DNA of 39,168 nucleotides, from positions 1-39,168 of the forward strand of contig JAUVXL010000009.1 in NCBI GenBank assembly GCA_030603595.1, given 5' to 3'. Made by a program: the position numbers and the translations under genes. Shown here one piece after another: positions 7,241-16,527 of this stretch (its first letter is position 1; every line of letters begins with the position of its first letter). Under the pieces are notes generated by a model. It ran no database searches. It saw only the letters and a program-made list of their open reading frames with translations, and had not been told where the DNA came from. The stretch is from Sedimentisphaerales bacterium. GTDB lineage: Bacteria; Planctomycetota; Phycisphaerae; Sedimentisphaerales; Anaerobacaceae.

Positions 7241-8361
7241 TGTCACTAAAGGACGTTTTTTGCCAGGACAGAGCAGTATCGCTTTTGCAGCGGGCTTTTG
7301 GTGCGGACAGGGTCGGCGGCGCCTACATTTTTTCGGGCCTTGAAGGGGTCGGCAAGTTCAAGACGGCGAGCGAATGGGGCAAGCTCTTGCTCTGCGGAAA
7401 TCCGGCCGGCGAGGAAGCCGGCGGCGAGTGGGTCGATAGCTGCGGGACATGCGAATCGTGCCGGGCTGTCGAAGCCAACTCGCACCCGGACTTCAACGTA
7501 GTTTATAAGGAATTAGTCAAATTCGTCCGGGAGCCGAAAGGCAGAAAGACGCCGGTCGATTTGCCGATCGATGTGATTCGGGAGTTTCTTGTTGAGAAGG
7601 TCTCGGCAAGACCGGCGCTGTCGCAGCGCAGGGTCTTCATCGTCAGCGAGGCTGAGAAGCTCAACGCCTCGTCACAGAACTGCCTGCTGAAGGTTCTGGA
7701 GGAGCCGCCGGGGTACTGCTGCATTATCCTGCTTTGCACGCGGCTGGAGAGGCTGTTGGCGACGACACGGTCGCGGTGCCAGATAGTCCGGTTCGGACCG
7801 ATCGACGAAGATATAATTCTCAACAAGCTGCTGGAGGCCGGTATTGGTCGAGACCAGGGGTTGTATTTCGCCCGTTTGTCGCAGGGCAGTCTTGGCCTGG
7901 CCTGCCGGTGGGGTGAGCTTGAATCAGCCCAGGCGGGGCTTTACGCGATCAAGAGGGATGTTGTCGATTCGGTCGTCGCCCTCGAGTACGCGGAGATTCC
8001 GGAGCTTGCGGCGAGCTTTGTGGACAAGAGCAAGGCGATAGCAACGGCCTGGGCCGAGGTTGAGAAGGGCACGAGCAAGAAGGACATCGGCAGGATAGCG
8101 GCCAAGAGCGTCGTCGGGATGGTAATATCGGTTCTGTACGATGCGATGAAGCTGGATACCAAGGCGGAAAATGGGACTATCAATTTCGACCAGAAAAAGC
8201 GGATAGAAGAGTTGGCGGGCCGGTTTGCGGCGGAGGAGCTTGCCAGAGGAGTCTCCGACTGCTACGAAATACTGCGGTGGATCGAGTCCGGAGTGAATGA
8301 GAAGCTTGTTTTCGAGCAGTTGTTGTTTAATCTGGCCGACTCTGATAGAATGAGAGCCTGA
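7240..8361 (+). CDS. holB: DNA polymerase III clamp-loader subunit delta'
   Basis: This 373-residue AAA+ protein is the delta' subunit of the replicative clamp loader. It has a P-loop-like GLEGVGKFKTA, a four-cysteine zinc site (from CGTCESC with nearby Cys), the segment SQNCLLKVLEEPP typical of DnaX/HolB proteins, and the SRC motif in TTRSRCQIV that senses ATP in neighbouring subunits. The ATG at 7240 overlaps the TGA of tmk (ATGA), pointing to coupled translation. Longer in-frame extensions into tmk are not needed. The C-terminal third is less conserved and helical. Confidence 0.9.
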   Translation: MSLKDVFCQDRAVSLLQRAFGADRVGGAYIFSGLEGVGKFKTASEWGKLLLCGNPAGEEAGGEWVDSCGTCESCRAVEANSHPDFNVVYKELVKFVREPKGRKTPVDLPIDVIREFLVEKVSARPALSQRRVFIVSEAEKLNASSQNCLLKVLEEPPGYCCIILLCTRLERLLATTRSRCQIVRFGPIDEDIILNKLLEAGIGRDQGLYFARLSQGSLGLACRWGELESAQAGLYAIKRDVVDSVVALEYAEIPELAASFVDKSKAIATAWAEVEKGTSKKDIGRIAAKSVVGMVISVLYDAMKLDTKAENGTINFDQKKRIEELAGRFAAEELARGVSDCYEILRWIESGVNEKLVFEQLLFNLADSDRMRA

Positions 8362-8401
8362 TCGATACGGCGCAGTAATGATATTGAACCGGGAAGCATT
8401 A

Positions 8402-9511
8402 ATGTCAAAAACTCCGGAAAGTAAGCCTAAACAAGTTAAGAATAAGAAGTATATGCTGGTTCGCTACGGGCGGATGAATCTTCTCGGGTTCTTCGAGCAT
8501 CACGAGAGCAATATCCCGAAGGTTGCCACGGGTGTCGTTGTTAAAACCGACAAAGGCCTTGAGTTGGGACATCTCGTGGGGCCGTTGTGTTCTTACAAGG
8601 CCGGACAATTCAAATTAAGCGAGGACGACGTAAAAGACTACTTCGGCGAGAGCCAAATCGATCTGCCCTGCAGTAAGGGCGGCAAGTTCGTACGGTATGC
8701 AACGCATGCCGATACGAGCGAGCAGGAACACCTGCAAAAGATAGCGAGGAACGAGGTCGAGTGCTGCAGGGGTCTTGTTAATGAATTGAATCTGCCGATG
8801 AAGATAGTCGATGCCGAGCATATACTCGGCGGCGAGCGTGTGGTTTTCTTTTTTATGTCGGACGGGCGGGTTGATTTTCGCGAACTGGTCAAGCAACTCG
8901 CACACGAGTACCAAACGCGAATCGAGATGCGCCAGATCGGCGCTCGCGACGAGGCTAAGCTTTTGGGCGATATAGAAAGCTGCGGCCAGGAATGCTGCTG
9001 CAAGCGATTCTTGCGGCTGCTAAAGCCGGTCAATATGCGGATGGCGAAGATGCAAAAAGCGACGCTGGACCCGGCGAAAATATCGGGCTACTGCGGGCGT
9101 TTGAAGTGCTGCCTGCGATACGAGGACAAGACCTATACCGAGCTTAAGAAACAACTGCCGCGAAGGAACTCGTGGGTCAAGACGAAGAACGGGGACGGAC
9201 GCGTTGTCGGTACGCAGATATTGACCCAGTTGGTCGTTGTCGAATTCGACGGCGGGGCGAGGACCGCTGTGCCCGTCGATGAGATCGAGATAATCGCGCA
9301 GACTCGCCCGCCCAGCCCGAAGAAGGAGGACGATTCGAGCAAGGACAAGAAAGCGGGCGAGGACAAGAAAGAGCCAAAAGAGGCAAGAGCGGGCAAGGGC
9401 GGAAGGAGAGGCGGGAACAAACGGCCCGGCAGAGACAGGAACGCGCGCAAGAATGAAAAGAAGCACAACGGACAAGAGAACAGGCGGGACAAGGCCGACG
9501 AAGAACAGTAA
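8402..9511 (+). CDS. PSP1-domain protein, RicT/YaaT-like
   Basis: The 369-residue product has a PSP1 domain from about residue 15 to 290, with the cysteine-rich stretches [13 protein letters not shown] and [12 protein letters not shown] that characterise RicT (YaaT) proteins. In Bacillus subtilis, RicT acts with RicA and RicF, binds iron-sulfur clusters and promotes RNase Y maturation of mRNAs. The last 65 residues or so form a highly charged Lys/Arg/Glu tail, low in complexity and probably disordered, perhaps RNA-binding. The ATG at 8402 follows GGGAAG. The position between holB and metG matches the holB-yaaT order in Firmicutes, which supports the assignment. Confidence 0.87.
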   Translation: MSKTPESKPKQVKNKKYMLVRYGRMNLLGFFEHHESNIPKVATGVVVKTDKGLELGHLVGPLCSYKAGQFKLSEDDVKDYFGESQIDLPCSKGGKFVRYATHADTSEQEHLQKIARNEVECCRGLVNELNLPMKIVDAEHILGGERVVFFFMSDGRVDFRELVKQLAHEYQTRIEMRQIGARDEAKLLGDIESCGQECCCKRFLRLLKPVNMRMAKMQKATLDPAKISGYCGRLKCCLRYEDKTYTELKKQLPRRNSWVKTKNGDGRVVGTQILTQLVVVEFDGGARTAVPVDEIEIIAQTRPPSPKKEDDSSKDKKAGEDKKEPKEARAGKGGRRGGNKRPGRDRNARKNEKKHNGQENRRDKADEEQ

Positions 9512-9527
9512 TCGTCAGGGAAGATAT

Positions 9528-11555
9528 ATGCCTCGTAAAATCGTTGTAACCTCGGCACTGCCTTATGCAAACGGGCCTATACATATAGGTCATCTGGTCG
9601 AGTACCTGCAGACGGATATCTGGGTTCGCTTCCAGAAAATGTGCGGCAATCACTGCCTGTATTTCTGCGCCGACGACACTCACGGCACCCCGGTAATGAT
9701 AAGCGCCCGCAAGGCTGGTATCGAGCCGGAAGAATTGATCGGGCGGATCCACGCCGAGCACAAGGCTGATTTCGATAGTTTCGGCGTCGAATTCGATAAT
9801 TACTATTCGACGCATTCGCCGGAGAATAAGTCTTTCAGCGAGTTAATCTTCACCCGGCTGAAGGAGGCGGGCTCGATTGCGACGCGCGATGTGGAGCAGA
9901 CTTACTGCGAGAATTGTCAGATGGCTCTGCCGGACCGGTATGTTCGCGGGACGTGCCCGCGGTGCAAGGCCGAAGATCAGTACGGAGATTCGTGCGAAGT
10001 TTGCAGCGCAACTTATCAGCCTACCGAGCTTATCAATCCACGCTGTGCAACGTGCGGCGCGGCGCCGAGTTCGCAAACTTCCAAGCACTACTTTTTCAAA
10101 CTGGCCGACTACGAAGATAGACTCGCAAAACTCATCGCGGAAGGCTACACCCAAAAATCGGTCGCTAACAAGCTCAATGAATGGTTCACGGCGGGCCTGA
10201 AGGACTGGGATATATCGCGGGACGGGCCTTACTTCGGCTTTAAGATACCGGGCGAGGAGAATAAGTTTTTCTACGTCTGGCTGGATGCGCCTATCGGGTA
10301 TATGGCCTCGGCGAAAAACTACTGCGATAACAACGGCCTCGATTTCGAGGACCTCTGGAACGGCGAAGACTACGAACTGTATCACTTTATCGGCAAGGAC
10401 ATAATGTACTTCCATTCGCTGTTCTTCCCGGCGATGCTGATGGGATCGGGCTTTCGCCCGGCCAAGAAGCTCTTCGTCCACGGCTTCTTGACGGTGAACG
10501 GAGAGAAGATGAGCAAGTCGCGCGGGACCTTCATCAAGGCGAGCACTTATGCAAAACACCTTAATCCCGAATACTTGCGGTATTATTACGCGAGCAAACT
10601 GACCGACGGCATCGGCGATATCGACTTGGGGATAGAGGACTTCGTCGGCAAGACGAACTCGGATTTAGTGGGCAACTACGCGAACCTTGCATCGCGCAGC
10701 GGGCCGATGCTGGCAAAGAAGCTGGACGGGCGAATCGGGCGATTGGACGAGCAGGGCGCCGAGCTTGTCAAAAAACTGGCGGCGGCCAAGGACCAGATTA
10801 TGCGCGACTACGAGGACCTCAAGTATGGCTCTGCCGTTCGGACAATCAGCGCGCTGGCGGATGAGGCGAACCGGTACGTCGAGCGAAATCAGCCGTGGGC
10901 GACGATAAAAGCCGAGCCGGAGAAGACGCGAGAGGTGTTGACGGCGGTGATAAACGCCGTGCGGATATTGACTATTTACCTCAAGCCCATACTGCCTGTG
11001 TACGCCGGGAAGGTCGAGGCGTTTCTAAATGTCGGCGAATTGAGCTTCGCCGATACCGAGACGGTGCTTGAGGATCACGAGATAAACAAGTTCGAGCGTT
11101 TGTTCGAGAGAATTGACAGGAAACAGGTGGATACGATGATAGAAGAAAGTAAGGATACGGCCCCCTTGGGGGCGGACGTGCCGGAGGCCGCTGAGGCAGC
11201 CGAGGAAGAAGCAAGCTCGCCGTTCAAGCCGGAGTGCACGATAGATGATTTTGCGAAGATCGACCTGCGAATCGCCAAGGTGGCCAAGGCCGAGCCGGTG
11301 GAAGGCGCCGACAGGCTGGTCTCGCTGCAATTGGATGTCGGCGGGGTGAGCAGATCGGTCCTAGCGGGTATAGCGAAGGCATATACGCCCGAGGAGCTTA
11401 CCGGTAAGACCGTGGTGTTCTTTGCGAATCTGAAGCCGAGAAAGATGAAGTTCGGCACGTCGGAAGGTATGATCCTCGCGGCCGGGCCGGGAGGCAAGGA
11501 TATCTTTATGCTAACCGCCGACGCCGGGGCTCAACCGGGACAACAGGTGAGTTAG
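9528..11555 (+). CDS. metG: Methionyl-tRNA synthetase
   Basis: The 675-residue class I aminoacyl-tRNA synthetase charges tRNA-Met. The ATP-binding HIGH motif is at residues 19-22 and KMSKS at about 327-331. The connective-peptide insert carries two four-cysteine zinc knuckles (CENC, CPRC, CEVC, CATC). The anticodon-binding helical domain follows, and from about residue 570 there is a C-terminal tRNA-binding (EMAP/Trbp111-like) OB domain ([13 protein letters not shown]), used for dimerisation. The ATG at 9528 has CAGGGAAG upstream; an upstream in-frame ATG overlaps ricT and lacks the family N-terminus. Confidence 0.97.
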   Translation: MPRKIVVTSALPYANGPIHIGHLVEYLQTDIWVRFQKMCGNHCLYFCADDTHGTPVMISARKAGIEPEELIGRIHAEHKADFDSFGVEFDNYYSTHSPENKSFSELIFTRLKEAGSIATRDVEQTYCENCQMALPDRYVRGTCPRCKAEDQYGDSCEVCSATYQPTELINPRCATCGAAPSSQTSKHYFFKLADYEDRLAKLIAEGYTQKSVANKLNEWFTAGLKDWDISRDGPYFGFKIPGEENKFFYVWLDAPIGYMASAKNYCDNNGLDFEDLWNGEDYELYHFIGKDIMYFHSLFFPAMLMGSGFRPAKKLFVHGFLTVNGEKMSKSRGTFIKASTYAKHLNPEYLRYYYASKLTDGIGDIDLGIEDFVGKTNSDLVGNYANLASRSGPMLAKKLDGRIGRLDEQGAELVKKLAAAKDQIMRDYEDLKYGSAVRTISALADEANRYVERNQPWATIKAEPEKTREVLTAVINAVRILTIYLKPILPVYAGKVEAFLNVGELSFADTETVLEDHEINKFERLFERIDRKQVDTMIEESKDTAPLGADVPEAAEAAEEEASSPFKPECTIDDFAKIDLRIAKVAKAEPVEGADRLVSLQLDVGGVSRSVLAGIAKAYTPEELTGKTVVFFANLKPRKMKFGTSEGMILAAGPGGKDIFMLTADAGAQPGQQVS

Positions 11556-11620
11556 ATAATTCAAAGATCAAATATCAAAATTCAAAACTGTTGATTCGTC
11601 TTTGGCGAGGCTGTTTGAAG

Positions 11621-11672
11621 GAGATTCCTCCGCGTCGCCGCGACATGGTCGTGGCTTTGGTCGGAATGACAA
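11621..11672. repeat. Dispersed repeat, inverted copy
   Basis: Read on the minus strand, the unit begins ATTGTCATTCCGA and ends GGAGGAATCTC, the same bordering words as the repeats at 1443-1507 and 37924-37960, with a longer, GC-rich centre. It lies between metG and the next gene. Confidence 0.5.
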
Positions 11673-11700
11673 TGTGTTGCGTGTGATGGTGGTTTGACGC

Positions 11701-12063
11701 ATGGAAAAGCAGAAGAAGAATCTTGAGACTATTGCCAGGGAAGACGGGCGGTTCAGCCCTGCGGCTATTCGCTTTGTCTATGAAGGGCTCGGCTTCACGG
11801 CCAAGAAAATCGCCGATGAGCCGAGGCACGTCACCGGCCAGACGCTCTGCGAAGGGATGATGAAGCTGGCTGCGGAAAAGTGGGGCAGGCTCGCCCTGCT
11901 CGTGCTAAAGACGTGGGGCATCGAGGCGACTCGCGATTTCGGAGAGATTGTGTATCTGATGATAAGGCACAAATGGATGAGCGCCCAGCCGACTGATTCA
12001 ATCGACGATTTCAACGACGTTTTCGACTTCCAGACCGTCCTCAAAGACCAATTCGAGTTTTAA
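11701..12063 (+). CDS. Minf_1886 / Planctomycetes-Verrucomicrobia conserved family protein
   Basis: This 120-residue protein resembles a family restricted mainly to Planctomycetes and Verrucomicrobia. The hallmark is the N-terminal stretch FSPAAIRFVYEGLGFT, followed by VTGQTLCEG and a segment around WGIEATRDFGEIVYLMI. It has no signal peptide. The fold looks alpha/beta, and the function is unknown. It is the best lineage marker in the window. The ATG at 11701 lies in a purine-poor context, so the start rests on alignment with the expected N-terminus rather than on a ribosome-binding site. Confidence 0.82.
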   Translation: MEKQKKNLETIAREDGRFSPAAIRFVYEGLGFTAKKIADEPRHVTGQTLCEGMMKLAAEKWGRLALLVLKTWGIEATRDFGEIVYLMIRHKWMSAQPTDSIDDFNDVFDFQTVLKDQFEF

Positions 12064-12102
12064 GTTGAATTCTTTCCCGCCGAGAACGCGGAGATGGGAA
12101 CT

Positions 12103-12582
12103 CTATTTCAATTGGAGGACGAATGCCTGGTCGCATCGGCTGGATAAATGGTCCGGCTGGTATTCGACAAAGCCGTAGCTCCTGTACAGACCGATCGCTT
12201 CGGTGAGGACCGAAGCGGTTTCGAGCGCCACTTTCTCGAATCCCATCCGCCTTGCCTGAGCCAGGGCATCCTCCAATAGGAGCTTGCCCAGCCCCCCGCC
12301 TCGGAACGACTTGCTCAGATACATCTTGCGAAGTTCACAGGTCGTCTGGTCAATTCTGTACAGCCCGTAAGCTCCGATTATCGAACCGGGCTTGTCTTCG
12401 AGGACGTAGAACGCCCCGCCCCTGTCGAAATAAGACCGCTCGATGTCTGTAAGGTCGGCATCGGTGGAATCGGGGTCGGGCTCGAGGTTGTATTCCCGCA
12501 GGACGGTGAAAACCAATTCGGCGATTCTGGGACAATCGCGGTTGTTGGCACGTCTAAATCTCGGCCACCGGTTTTGTGTCAT
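12103..12582 (-). CDS. GNAT-family N-acetyltransferase
   Basis: This 159-residue protein has the GCN5-related acetyltransferase fold. The acetyl-CoA pyrophosphate-binding loop is FRGGGLGKLLLEDAL, preceded by ELRKMYLSKSF (beta4), and the C-terminal motif AIGLYRSYGF is typical of the family. It is probably cytoplasmic; the acceptor substrate is unknown. The domain fills the protein. It converges with the gene at 11701 and has its own 5' region. Confidence 0.88.
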   Translation of the reverse strand: MTQNRWPRFRRANNRDCPRIAELVFTVLREYNLEPDPDSTDADLTDIERSYFDRGGAFYVLEDKPGSIIGAYGLYRIDQTTCELRKMYLSKSFRGGGLGKLLLEDALAQARRMGFEKVALETASVLTEAIGLYRSYGFVEYQPDHLSSRCDQAFVLQLK

Positions 12583-12611
12583 AGTGCATTGGGTGGTTTG
12601 GTGCGTTTGGA

Positions 12612-12839
12612 CTATTGCTCTTTCATCGCCCGGAATGTTCCGGTCTCTTTAATTACGATGTTGTAGCCGTTGAGAGTTTCGGGGATTTTGCTGCGCAGTT
12701 GCTCTGGGGCCGCCGACGAGAGAATCATAATACAGGGCCGATCTTCAAAGATGCCTATGGCCGTTCCCTCCACACCGGGAACGGCCATCCATTGGTCGGT
12801 TCTTTCTTCGAGAACTTGCTCAATCGTCTTTTCGCTCAC
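12612..12839 (-). CDS. Small single-domain protein related to the neighbouring protease N-terminus
   Basis: This 75-residue protein begins with GTG, with AAGGAAG a few bases before it. The segment WMAVPGVEGTAIGI, followed by PCIMIL, repeats the pattern LMAIKGVVGTAIGH...PVITVL found in residues 40-75 of the protease encoded just upstream on the same strand (12900-13952). It is therefore a free-standing copy of that N-terminal domain, without a signal peptide. It might be a cytoplasmic partner or inhibitor-like subunit, but this is inferred only from the shared domain and adjacency. Confidence 0.7.
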   Translation of the reverse strand: MSEKTIEQVLEERTDQWMAVPGVEGTAIGIFEDRPCIMILSSAAPEQLRSKIPETLNGYNIVIKETGTFRAMKEQ

Positions 12840-12899
12840 ACGGCTTCCTTTCCCAAGCTCGCCGAGACGAACGGACCGGTCGAAACTGCTCAGGTATCG

Positions 12900-13952
12900 C
12901 TATTCGCCGTCAACGGTAACGCCAAAACGCTCAAGCACCGCGTCAATAGGATTGGCTATCGTTACTCTTGCGCTGCCGGCAAACAACAATCCGACAGGAT
13001 TCTTGCCTTTCTGTGTCACCACTAACGAGCCGGAGTCGCCGCCCGCACTGAAACCACTTGGTATGATTATGATTTGGTTAATAAAACGCGCGACGCCGGA
13101 GTCATAGCCAACATCGACCGTGGCGTTGACGGCGGTGATTTTCCCGCTCGTCAGGCCGGTCGTCCGACCATATTTCTGGAGCTTCAGGCGCAAAGAAGGC
13201 GCTACGATTGTTGACTTAGGCACCCCATACCCGTCGGACGGTGTGGCATTGCCGAGATTTGCCGTCAAACTAAGGGCAATGGCCGCATCGATTGTATTGG
13301 TCGGAATGGGGACCGGCGGATTGGCATAGTCATAGAAGACAATCGGCTCGAAATCGGCCAGCGTTCCGATAGCATCGGCTGGATCCGTGCCGCCATCGTA
13401 AGTACCAGGCTGCAGAACGTCATCGCCGGTGGAAGCGTCGTTCTCGTTGGCGAACACATGGTTGTTGCTTAAGGCGTAAACATTTGTCCCGTCTGTGACC
13501 CTGCATCCGATGGTCCCTGCGGTGATATCCGGGTGGCCGGTCGAGACCCCTATGGGGACCGGGCGGTCGAAGCGGGCAGTAGGATCGACCGGAGGTTCGG
13601 GATCTGGATCAGGTTTTGGGGGTTTCCCCGGTTTGTCGGGTTTTTTCAGTGCGTATATCTTGCCTGTGACCACAGGCTGCACTGGGACTCCGTCGAGCTT
13701 CCTGGGAATCCCGGCAAGGTTGGCTTTCTCCACGAGGACCGTAATTACCGGGGCGTTACCCTGGTCGTGCCCGATGGCCGTACCCACCACGCCCTTAATT
13801 GCCATAAGGCGGTTTGTGTGCGCTGCCTGGACGGCTTTGACGCGCTCGAAGGCCGTATCTCTGTTGCCCTGGGCCGACACGCTCGAAAGAACGAAGAGCC
13901 CCAGAACCGCAACAACGACTAACAGTATTTTACAGAGGATTCGCCTGGTCAT
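12900..13952 (-). CDS. Secreted trypsin-like serine protease
   Basis: The product (about 350 residues) has a Sec signal peptide (residues 1-28, ending VSAQG), an N-terminal domain with GVVGTAIG at about residues 35-100, a Pro/Lys/Asp-rich linker, and a chymotrypsin-fold domain. The catalytic triad is visible: His in LSNNHVFA, Asp in NTIDAAIA and Ser in GGDSGSLVV. It should cleave proteins outside the cytoplasm. AGGAG eight bases before the ATG at 13952 fixes the start over an ATG six codons upstream. The small gene downstream encodes only the N-terminal domain. Confidence 0.88.
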   Translation of the reverse strand: MTRRILCKILLVVVAVLGLFVLSSVSAQGNRDTAFERVKAVQAAHTNRLMAIKGVVGTAIGHDQGNAPVITVLVEKANLAGIPRKLDGVPVQPVVTGKIYALKKPDKPGKPPKPDPDPEPPVDPTARFDRPVPIGVSTGHPDITAGTIGCRVTDGTNVYALSNNHVFANENDASTGDDVLQPGTYDGGTDPADAIGTLADFEPIVFYDYANPPVPIPTNTIDAAIALSLTANLGNATPSDGYGVPKSTIVAPSLRLKLQKYGRTTGLTSGKITAVNATVDVGYDSGVARFINQIIIIPSGFSAGGDSGSLVVTQKGKNPVGLLFAGSARVTIANPIDAVLERFGVTVDGE

Positions 13953-13970
13953 AATGTTTCTCCTTTTCAT

Positions 13971-14339
13971 TTCGCGTACCTACAATCACATTCAATATGT
14001 TCGCAAAAGCACTATTCATTACGAACCTCGGTCCAGCTACTGTATATTATCGAAATTTCACCCAAACCTGATTAGCTTAATTATCGTACTCCCACACAGT
14101 AATACTAAGCTGCCAGCCTTTGACTCCCGGCTGAGTTTTGACAAAAGTTTACCATACACAACTGCACAAGTCAAGGATTTACTTGAAACATTATCGGGCT
14201 TTCGCAAGTGTCTTTAGGTAAGTAATTCAATGACAAGAGGTTACAGCAATTCAACTATAGAGCCAGGAAGCACTCCGGCAGAGGCAGGCGACCTCTCGCT
14301 AATCGCACCAGGGGCGGTTTTCGGCGTTTGGCGGGCGAA
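13971..14339. other. Intergenic region between protease and M20 peptidase genes
   Basis: These 370 bases are AT-richer than their surroundings and carry no gene that I can support on either strand. They presumably contain the protease promoter on the minus strand, but no hexamer pair is convincing. Confidence 0.4.
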
Positions 14340-15452
14340 TCAGGTGAGGAAGTTCAGGATGATTTCTTTATAGTATTCAACGGCCTTTTCGACGTCGCTG
14401 ATTTCGATGTATTCATCCGGCTTGTGGCAGAGTTCCGGCTTTCCGGGTCCGAAGATAAGCACGGGGGCGCCAAGTTTGGCGAAATGCGGGCCGTCGGTGG
14501 TGAAGCCTACGGCTTTGGTCGCGGCGATCCCCACGGTTGAGCAAAAATCGCGGACAAAACCACTGCTGGAATCGGTTTCCAACGGCTCGACCTCGCGCAC
14601 AATCGAGATTTCCGCATCAAAATGCGGGTCGGCGGAGGTTAGCTTGGCGAAGATATTCTGTAGATCGCGGAGAATATCGGCGCAGTCCTGGCCCGGGAGA
14701 GTGCGGAAGTCTATTCCGATAGTGCACTTGTCGGGGACGACGTTGAGCGCTTTGCCGCCGGTGATCGTGTTGATGCTCATCGAGCAGCCGCCCAGCAACT
14801 CATGCGGCTCGACGTTAGCTTTATAGCTTTCCAGTTCATCGAGAAGTGCGTTCATAGAGCTTATGGCATTTACGCCGAACTGAGGGGTCGAACCGTGGGC
14901 GGACTTGCCTTTGGTGGCGACCTCGATCCAGAACATCCCGCGATGAGTGGTAATTATGTCGAAATCGGTCGGCTCGGGGATGACCACGCCGGCGAATTCG
15001 GGAAGATCGCAGCGCCGAGCAAGGAATCTATTTGCCCCGGAGCTATCTGTCTCTTCGCCGGCGGTGGCCGCAAATACGATGTCGCCAACCAGCGAGGCGC
15101 CGGAATCGACGATTTGCCTGACAGCGGCGACGACGGCGGCGATCCCGCCCTTCATATCCGTCGCGCCCCTGCCGTAGATTTTGCCGTCGCTTTGGAGGCC
15201 GCTGAAAGGTGGGTGCTTCCACGGCATCTCACCGGGGCCTACAACGTCGAGATGGCAGGCAAATAATAGTGCCGGTTTGCGGCCGGCTGATTTGACCCGG
15301 GCCCCAATATTGGCCCTGGTCTGGTCCCAAGTGTCTATTCGGGCCTCTATGGCGGACAGGGCAAGCTCATCTGAGATCGCCTGGGCGGCGGCCAGTTCGC
15401 CGGTTCGCGGGGTGGTCTCGGCTTGCACAAGTCTGCTGAGGAAATCAATCAT
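14340..15452 (-). CDS. M20 family metallopeptidase (ArgE/DapE-like deacylase)
   Basis: This 370-residue cytoplasmic zinc hydrolase has the M20 signatures: ACHLDVVGPG (first zinc ligand His and Asp), GATDMKGG (bridging Asp), GEETDSSGA (catalytic Glu pair), EPTDFD, and a C-terminal CHKPDEY with the last His ligand. The dimerisation domain is inserted near residues 165-280. The subgroup hydrolyses N-acyl amino acids such as N-acetylornithine or succinyl-diaminopimelate; the sequence does not settle which. The ATG at 15452 is chosen because the family N-terminus starts there. A TATAAT box nine bases before it hints at a nearly leaderless transcript. Confidence 0.88.
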   Translation of the reverse strand: MIDFLSRLVQAETTPRTGELAAAQAISDELALSAIEARIDTWDQTRANIGARVKSAGRKPALLFACHLDVVGPGEMPWKHPPFSGLQSDGKIYGRGATDMKGGIAAVVAAVRQIVDSGASLVGDIVFAATAGEETDSSGANRFLARRCDLPEFAGVVIPEPTDFDIITTHRGMFWIEVATKGKSAHGSTPQFGVNAISSMNALLDELESYKANVEPHELLGGCSMSINTITGGKALNVVPDKCTIGIDFRTLPGQDCADILRDLQNIFAKLTSADPHFDAEISIVREVEPLETDSSSGFVRDFCSTVGIAATKAVGFTTDGPHFAKLGAPVLIFGPGKPELCHKPDEYIEISDVEKAVEYYKEIILNFLT

Positions 15453-15603
15453 AGCAGGGCAATTATACAGCCGGCTTCGACAAAAGAAAGGGGGTTGCCT
15501 GCAAATTACGGCGAGACTGGGTGGATTTCTGAGCACGAAAGGGTAAAAGCAGAGCGCATCTGAAAATTCTTCAAATTAGCCGCAGAATCGGGAAAGATTT
15601 TGG

Positions 15604-15632
15604 TTGCAGGATGGAACAATAACGGGGATAAT
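15604..15632 (+). promoter_or_regulatory. Possible sigma70 promoter of the zinc-ribbon gene
   Basis: TTGCAG (15604-15609) and GATAAT (15627-15632) are separated by 17 bases, about 40 bases before the start at 15674. One mismatch in each hexamer at most conserved positions keeps this tentative. Confidence 0.45.
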
Positions 15633-15673
15633 ACAGGGTTTGATGGTTTTACGATTCCGGCTAAGGAGCACAA

Positions 15674-16411
15674 ATGGGACCTGTATTGAACGGGCTGACA
15701 AAACTGCAAAGCGTAGAGAATCGTTTGCGTGCCGCCAAGGCGAAACTGACAAGATGCAGAAGAAACGTCGTAATACAGGAGAACCAGGTTAGGAACCTTC
15801 AAAGCGCCCTCGAAGCCAAGAAAGAGGAAATTCAGCTAACGAAAGTTCAGTATGACCGGCTGGAACTGGAACTCAAATCGCGGGACGCGGATATTGCAAA
15901 GTTGCGCGCCTCTCTCAATACCGCCAAGACCAACAAAGAATATGCTGCTGTTCTAACTCAACTTAACACAACTAAGGCCGACAATTCGAAAAACGAGACT
16001 CATATCCTGGACTTGCTCAAAGATATCGAAGCGGACGAGGCCGAGTGCAACGAAATCCAGGAACAAATAGCCGAGCAGAAACAGCAGTTGGAGAAGACGC
16101 GAGTGGAATCGGGGACGCTGGCCGGCAAATACGAGGCGAAAATCAAGGAAATCCAGGAAGAGTGGGACGAGGCGGCGAAGGACATACCCGCCGAGCAGTT
16201 GGAGATATTCAGGCGTGTCGCCGAGACATACGACGGTCAGGCGGTTACAGAGATTGTAAAGCCGGGCGACAAGAAGGGGGCGTATAGCTGCGGCGGGTGC
16301 TTTATGGGGATCACCGCAGAATCGGTCAATATGCTTATGAGCAAAGACGAGATCATCCGCTGCCCCAACTGCACAAGAATACTCGTGCTTGCCAAAAGTG
16401 AACTAAAGTGA
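15674..16411 (+). CDS. Coiled-coil protein with C-terminal C4 zinc ribbon (DUF164/CT398-like)
   Basis: This 245-residue protein consists of a long antiparallel coiled coil (residues 5-165), a short helical segment, and a zinc ribbon with CGGC at about 208 and CPNC at about 231. This is the layout of the CT398/DUF164 family found across bacteria, whose Chlamydia member binds sigma-54 and type III secretion parts. AAGGAG six bases before the ATG at 15674 is a strong ribosome-binding site. The RNase H/PurN gene follows after 116 bases on the same strand. In many genomes this family also lies next to RNase H genes. Confidence 0.85.
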   Translation: MGPVLNGLTKLQSVENRLRAAKAKLTRCRRNVVIQENQVRNLQSALEAKKEEIQLTKVQYDRLELELKSRDADIAKLRASLNTAKTNKEYAAVLTQLNTTKADNSKNETHILDLLKDIEADEAECNEIQEQIAEQKQQLEKTRVESGTLAGKYEAKIKEIQEEWDEAAKDIPAEQLEIFRRVAETYDGQAVTEIVKPGDKKGAYSCGGCFMGITAESVNMLMSKDEIIRCPNCTRILVLAKSELK

Positions 16412-16442
16412 GCTAACAAGCCCCGAGAAGTAAGGGAGCCGG

Positions 16443-16472
16443 TTTATCCCGGCGCTTACGCTTAGGGCTAAA
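16443..16472. repeat. REP-like imperfect palindrome
   Basis: TTTATCCC (16443-16450) and GGGCTAAA (16465-16472) enclose a GC-rich centre between two genes. The outer word resembles the TTTAGCC border of the REP elements that flank the RAYT gene, so it may belong to the same class. The match is weak. Confidence 0.35.
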
Positions 16473-16527
16473 GCGAGCTAAAGTTGGAAGTCGAAAACGA
16501 GCTACGACATCCGAAGGAGTAAATACC

